From an uncultured Bacteroidota bacterium (GTDB taxonomy: Bacteria > Bacteroidota > Bacteroidia > Flavobacteriales > Flavobacteriaceae), in the NCBI GenBank assembly GCA_903819815.1, contig CAIJFC010000221.1, positions 1-7,819 of the forward strand: DNA of 7,819 bases. Direction: 5' to 3'. The translations under genes were made by a program, and so were the position numbers. Each line of letters begins with the position of its first letter. Position 1 is the first letter of the stretch. Below are positions 5,395 to 7,819 of the stretch, piece by piece. A model generated the notes under the pieces. That model had not been told where the DNA came from, did no database searches, and saw nothing but the letters and a program-made list of their open reading frames with translations.

Positions 5395-6522
5395 ATGAAA
5401 TTAGATAAAAAAGACATTCTCAAAGCATTAGAAACTATCACAATTGCTGGAGAAGGTAAAAATATGGTGGAGAGTGGCGCAGTTAAAAATGTAGTCACAT
5501 TTGGAGAGGAAGTAATTATCGATTTAGTGTTGAGCACTCCAGCAATGCATATTAAAAAAAGAGCGGAAGACGATATCAAAAAAACAATTCATGAGTTGGT
5601 TTCTGCTGATATAAAAATCAAAATTAATAGTACTGTAGTTGTTCCTGAACCTAATGAAATTAAAGGAAAGGCTGTTCCGGGAATGAAAAATATTATTGCA
5701 ATTGCCTCTGGAAAAGGGGGCGTTGGAAAATCTACAGTTACGGCAAATTTAGCCGTTACCTTAGCAAAAATGGGATTCAAAGTGGGTATTTTAGATGCCG
5801 ATATTTATGGTCCTTCGATGCCAATCATGTTTGATGTAGAATCTGAAAAACCAATTTCAGTTACCGTTGACGGGAAATCAAAAATGAAACCTGTTGAAAG
5901 CTACGAAATAAAAATATTATCCATTGGATTCTTCACCTCTCCTAGTCAAGCGGTTATTTGGCGTGGGCCAATGGCTTCAAAAGCGTTGAACCAAATGATA
6001 TTTGATGCCGATTGGGGAGAATTGGATTTTATGTTATTGGATTTACCTCCGGGAACAGGCGATATTCATCTTTCCATCGTACAATCGTTACCCATAACTG
6101 GAGTTGTGGTGGTTAGCACCCCGCAGGCAGTTGCACTTGCCGATGCAAAAAAAGGGGTTGCCATGTTTACTTCAGATAGCATCAATGTTCCCGTATTAGG
6201 AATTATAGAAAATATGGCTTATTTCACACCGGAAGAATTACCAGAAAATAAATATTATATCTTTGGAAAAGAAGGGGCAAAAAACCTTGCAGAAGATTTA
6301 AATGTTTCCTTCCTTGGGGAGGTTCCAATAGTTCAGTCTATTCGTGAAGCGGGTGATTATGGCAGACCCGCAGCTTTACAAGAAGGTTCATTAATTGAGA
6401 AAGTCTTCCAAGAAATTACTAGAAATGTCGTTCAGGAAGTGGTAAAAAGAAATGAAAATCTACCAGCAACTGAAGCAGTTAAAATAACAACAATGGCTGG
6501 CTGTTCAGCAGTAAAAAAATAA
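5395..6522 (+). CDS. apbC: Mrp/ApbC (NBP35-type) P-loop ATPase, Fe-S cluster carrier family
   Basis: A 375-residue protein with an N-terminal MIP18/DUF59-type domain (about 5-80) and a Mrp/NBP35 ATPase domain. The deviant Walker A loop is GKGGVGKS at 106-113, followed by ILDADIYGPSMP (switch region) and MLLDLPPGTGDIH (Walker B-type). This family binds and hydrolyses ATP and passes Fe-S clusters to apoproteins in the cytosol, usually through a bridging cluster held by a C-terminal CxxC in a dimer. Here the CxxC position after ENMAYF is TPEELPENKYYIFG, with no cysteine; the only cysteine in the whole protein is Cys370 in the C-terminal MAGCSAVKK. That makes the classic bridging-cluster mechanism doubtful and suggests another mode or a partner. 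The gene precedes a NifU-type scaffold by 30 bases, probably on one transcript. The start is supported by the promoter and by the N-terminal domain beginning at residue 1. Confidence 0.93.
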   Translation: MKLDKKDILKALETITIAGEGKNMVESGAVKNVVTFGEEVIIDLVLSTPAMHIKKRAEDDIKKTIHELVSADIKIKINSTVVVPEPNEIKGKAVPGMKNIIAIASGKGGVGKSTVTANLAVTLAKMGFKVGILDADIYGPSMPIMFDVESEKPISVTVDGKSKMKPVESYEIKILSIGFFTSPSQAVIWRGPMASKALNQMIFDADWGELDFMLLDLPPGTGDIHLSIVQSLPITGVVVVSTPQAVALADAKKGVAMFTSDSINVPVLGIIENMAYFTPEELPENKYYIFGKEGAKNLAEDLNVSFLGEVPIVQSIREAGDYGRPAALQEGSLIEKVFQEITRNVVQEVVKRNENLPATEAVKITTMAGCSAVKK

Positions 6523-6552
6523 TTATTTCGTCTAATTGGAACAATAGAAATT

Positions 6553-6792
6553 ATGACAATAGAAGAATTAACAACAAGCGTAGAAAATGCACTTCAAGAA
6601 ATTAGACCATTTCTAAATTCTGATGGTGGCGATATCGCATTGATTTCAATTGAAGATGGCAAACATGTAAAAGTTCGTTTACAAGGCGCTTGCGTAGGAT
6701 GCAGCGTAAACCAAATGACTCTAAAAATGGGTGTGGAAACAACCATAAAAAAGTTTGCGCCACAAATTGAAACGGTAACAAACGTTGATTAA
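6553..6792 (+). CDS. NifU C-terminal-domain (Nfu-type) Fe-S scaffold protein
   Basis: A 79-residue protein consisting of a single NifU-like domain. VENALQEIRPFLNSDGGDIAL (10-30) is the typical helix and turn, and GACVGCSVNQMTLKMGVE (45-62) holds the conserved CxxC (Cys47 and Cys50). The family binds a [4Fe-4S] cluster between two subunits through these cysteines and hands it to target enzymes. The length is complete for a stand-alone Nfu domain; there is no degenerate A-type domain as in NfuA and no NifU N-terminal part. It lies between the Mrp ATPase and the reductase and could provide the cysteine pair that its Mrp neighbour lacks. The ATG at 6553 has no strong Shine-Dalgarno, as is usual here. 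Confidence 0.93.
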   Translation: MTIEELTTSVENALQEIRPFLNSDGGDIALISIEDGKHVKVRLQGACVGCSVNQMTLKMGVETTIKKFAPQIETVTNVD

Positions 6793-6800
6793 TAATTTTG
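6767..6800 (+). promoter_or_regulatory. Candidate internal promoter for the reductase (TTG-N23-TAATTTTG)
   Basis: TAATTTTG (6793-6800) matches TAnnTTTG and begins at the base right after the Nfu stop codon. A TTG (6767-6769) lies 23 bases upstream inside the Nfu gene, at the edge of the accepted spacing. Its 3' end overlaps a 14-base palindrome. It would allow reductase expression apart from apbC and the Nfu gene; in AT-rich DNA a chance match is possible. Confidence 0.35.
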
Positions 6801-6811
6801 GTTTAAACCAA
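6798..6811. promoter_or_regulatory. Perfect palindrome TTGGTTTAAACCAA upstream of the reductase
   Basis: TTGGTTTAAACCAA is a perfect 14-base inverted repeat in the 41-base gap before the reductase. It shares three bases with the TAATTTTG element and covers the region where transcription would start. That is a good place for a repressor site. As RNA it would form only a five-base-pair stem, so a DNA-level role is more likely than a terminator. Confidence 0.35.
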
Positions 6812-6833
6812 TAAATTAAATTATTATATTAAA

Positions 6834-7819
6834 ATGATTGAAACGGATATTCTCATCATTGGCGCTGGGCCCACAGGATTATTCACTGTATTTGAAGCAG
6901 GACTTTTAAAATTAAAATGTCACATTATTGATGGTTTGCCACAACCGGGCGGACAATTATCAGAATTATATCCCAAAAAACCAATATTCGATATTCCAGG
7001 ATTTCCATCCGTTTTAGCAGGTGATTTAGTGGCCAATTTAATGGAACAGATAAAGCAATTTCAACCTGGATTTACGTTGAATGAAGTTGCTGAAACCATT
7101 GACCAACTTGAAGATGGAACTTTCATTGTTACTACAAATAAAGGAACAAAACACCATGCCAATTCAGTGGCAATTGCAGGAGGTTTAGGAAGTTTCGAAC
7201 CTCGAAAACCACAGCTCGAAGAAATTGAATTCTACGAACAAAACGATCGCGGTGTAGAATATTTTGTAAAAGATCCCGAAAAATTTAGAAATAAAAAAGT
7301 AGTCATTTCAGGAGGTGGAGATTCCGCTTTGGATTGGAGTATTTTTCTTTCCAATGTAGCCTCAAGCGTAACTTTAGTTCATCGAAGAAATGAATTTCGT
7401 GGCGCTTTGGACTCTGTTGAAAAAGTACAAGAACTAAAAGGATTGGGTAAAATAAAACTCATCACTCCAGGAGAAATTGTAGGTTTTAATGGAAAAGATC
7501 ATATTGAATCGGTTATCATTGAAACCAATGGTGAGAAAATAACTACAGAAACGGATTACTTTATTCCATTATTTGGGTTAACCCCAAAATTAGGCTCAAT
7601 TGCCAACTGGGGATTAGAGATTGAAAAAAATGCCATTAAAGTGAACAACTCATTGGATTATCAAACTAATATACCCGGGATTTATGCCATTGGCGATGTG
7701 AATACCTATCCCGGTAAACTAAAACTGATTTTGTGCGGATTTCATGAAGCGACATTAATGGTTCAAAGTGTTTACCAAAGAATGAATCCTGGGAAAAAAT
7801 ACGTGCTGAAATACACGAC
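6834..7819 (+). CDS. Thioredoxin-reductase-like ferredoxin/flavodoxin-NADP+ reductase, 3'-truncated by the window edge
   Basis: The frame runs from ATG 6834 to the window end with no stop (328 full codons); relatives such as B. subtilis YumC are about 330-350 residues, so little is missing. The FAD-binding GAGPTG is at 10-15, followed by PQPGGQLSELYPKKPIFDIPGFP (about 42-64), typical of this reductase type. The NADPH domain shows GGGDSALDW at 160-168 and HRR at 183-185, the latter suiting NADPH over NADH. A second FAD contact is IYAIGDVNTYPGK near Gly287-Asp288. The CxxC disulfide of true thioredoxin reductases is absent, which separates this ferredoxin/flavodoxin-NADP+ oxidoreductase group from thioredoxin reductase. 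The enzyme moves electrons between NADPH and small Fe-S or flavin carriers. Its position behind two Fe-S assembly genes fits that role; the carrier protein is not in the window. Confidence 0.9.
   Translation, partial: MIETDILIIGAGPTGLFTVFEAGLLKLKCHIIDGLPQPGGQLSELYPKKPIFDIPGFPSVLAGDLVANLMEQIKQFQPGFTLNEVAETIDQLEDGTFIVTTNKGTKHHANSVAIAGGLGSFEPRKPQLEEIEFYEQNDRGVEYFVKDPEKFRNKKVVISGGGDSALDWSIFLSNVASSVTLVHRRNEFRGALDSVEKVQELKGLGKIKLITPGEIVGFNGKDHIESVIIETNGEKITTETDYFIPLFGLTPKLGSIANWGLEIEKNAIKVNNSLDYQTNIPGIYAIGDVNTYPGKLKLILCGFHEATLMVQSVYQRMNPGKKYVLKYT

Noticed and set aside
5346..5780. Two minus-strand open frames (77 and 63 codons) opposite the start of apbC
   Set aside because: They overlap the promoter, N-terminal domain and Walker A region of a well-supported gene; their compositions reflect the opposite strand.
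6834..7819. Reading the last gene as thioredoxin reductase (trxB)
   Set aside because: The CxxC redox-active disulfide is absent, and the PQPGGQLSELYP and GGGDSALDW context fits the ferredoxin-NADP reductase subgroup.

Overview
The window looks like chromosomal DNA from a member of the Bacteroidota, most likely a Flavobacterium-like bacterium. The DNA is AT-rich. Upstream of several genes lies the Bacteroidota-type -7 element TAnnTTTG (TATCTTTG, TATATTTG, TAATTTTG, and TAAATTTG on the minus strand), while purine-rich Shine-Dalgarno sites are weak or absent. The gene content fits too: a mevalonate-pathway cluster, a carboxypeptidase-regulatory-like outer-envelope protein and an Mrp protein lacking the CxxC pair. 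There are no insertion sequences, tRNAs, rRNAs or CRISPR arrays, and no gene-free stretch longer than about 220 bases.

Layout: (1) positions 1-540 hold the 3' part of a gene for a carboxypeptidase-like regulatory-domain protein whose start lies outside the window. (2) A convergent tspO membrane-protein gene follows on the minus strand, with a short repeat-bearing gap between them. (3) A tight plus-strand cluster runs from the divergent promoter region at about 1080-1180: diphosphomevalonate decarboxylase, a mevalonate-kinase-type GHMP kinase, and a UbiA-superfamily prenyltransferase that most resembles digeranylgeranylglyceryl phosphate synthase (DGGGPS). A pseudouridine synthase with an S4 domain and a long basic N-terminal tail follows from its own promoter and ends at a good hairpin (5202-5228). 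(4) After a 217-base gap with a promoter and a palindromic leader comes an iron-sulfur/redox group: an Mrp/ApbC P-loop ATPase, a one-domain NifU-type scaffold (CxxC), and a thioredoxin-reductase-like ferredoxin/flavodoxin-NADP+ reductase that runs off the right edge.

How they may work together: the kinase and decarboxylase supply isopentenyl diphosphate. The UbiA enzyme could use the derived geranylgeranyl chain on a glyceryl phosphate acceptor, as in archaeal-type ether lipid synthesis, or on another acceptor. The Mrp and NifU proteins would carry Fe-S clusters, and the reductase would supply or drain electrons through small Fe-S or flavin carriers.

Nothing here is clearly a wholly new system. 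The points most worth a second look are the bacterial mevalonate plus DGGGPS-like cluster, the Mrp ATPase with only one cysteine in the whole protein, a pseudouridine synthase with an eroded C-terminal family motif, and a 14-base perfect palindrome overlapping a candidate promoter in front of the reductase.
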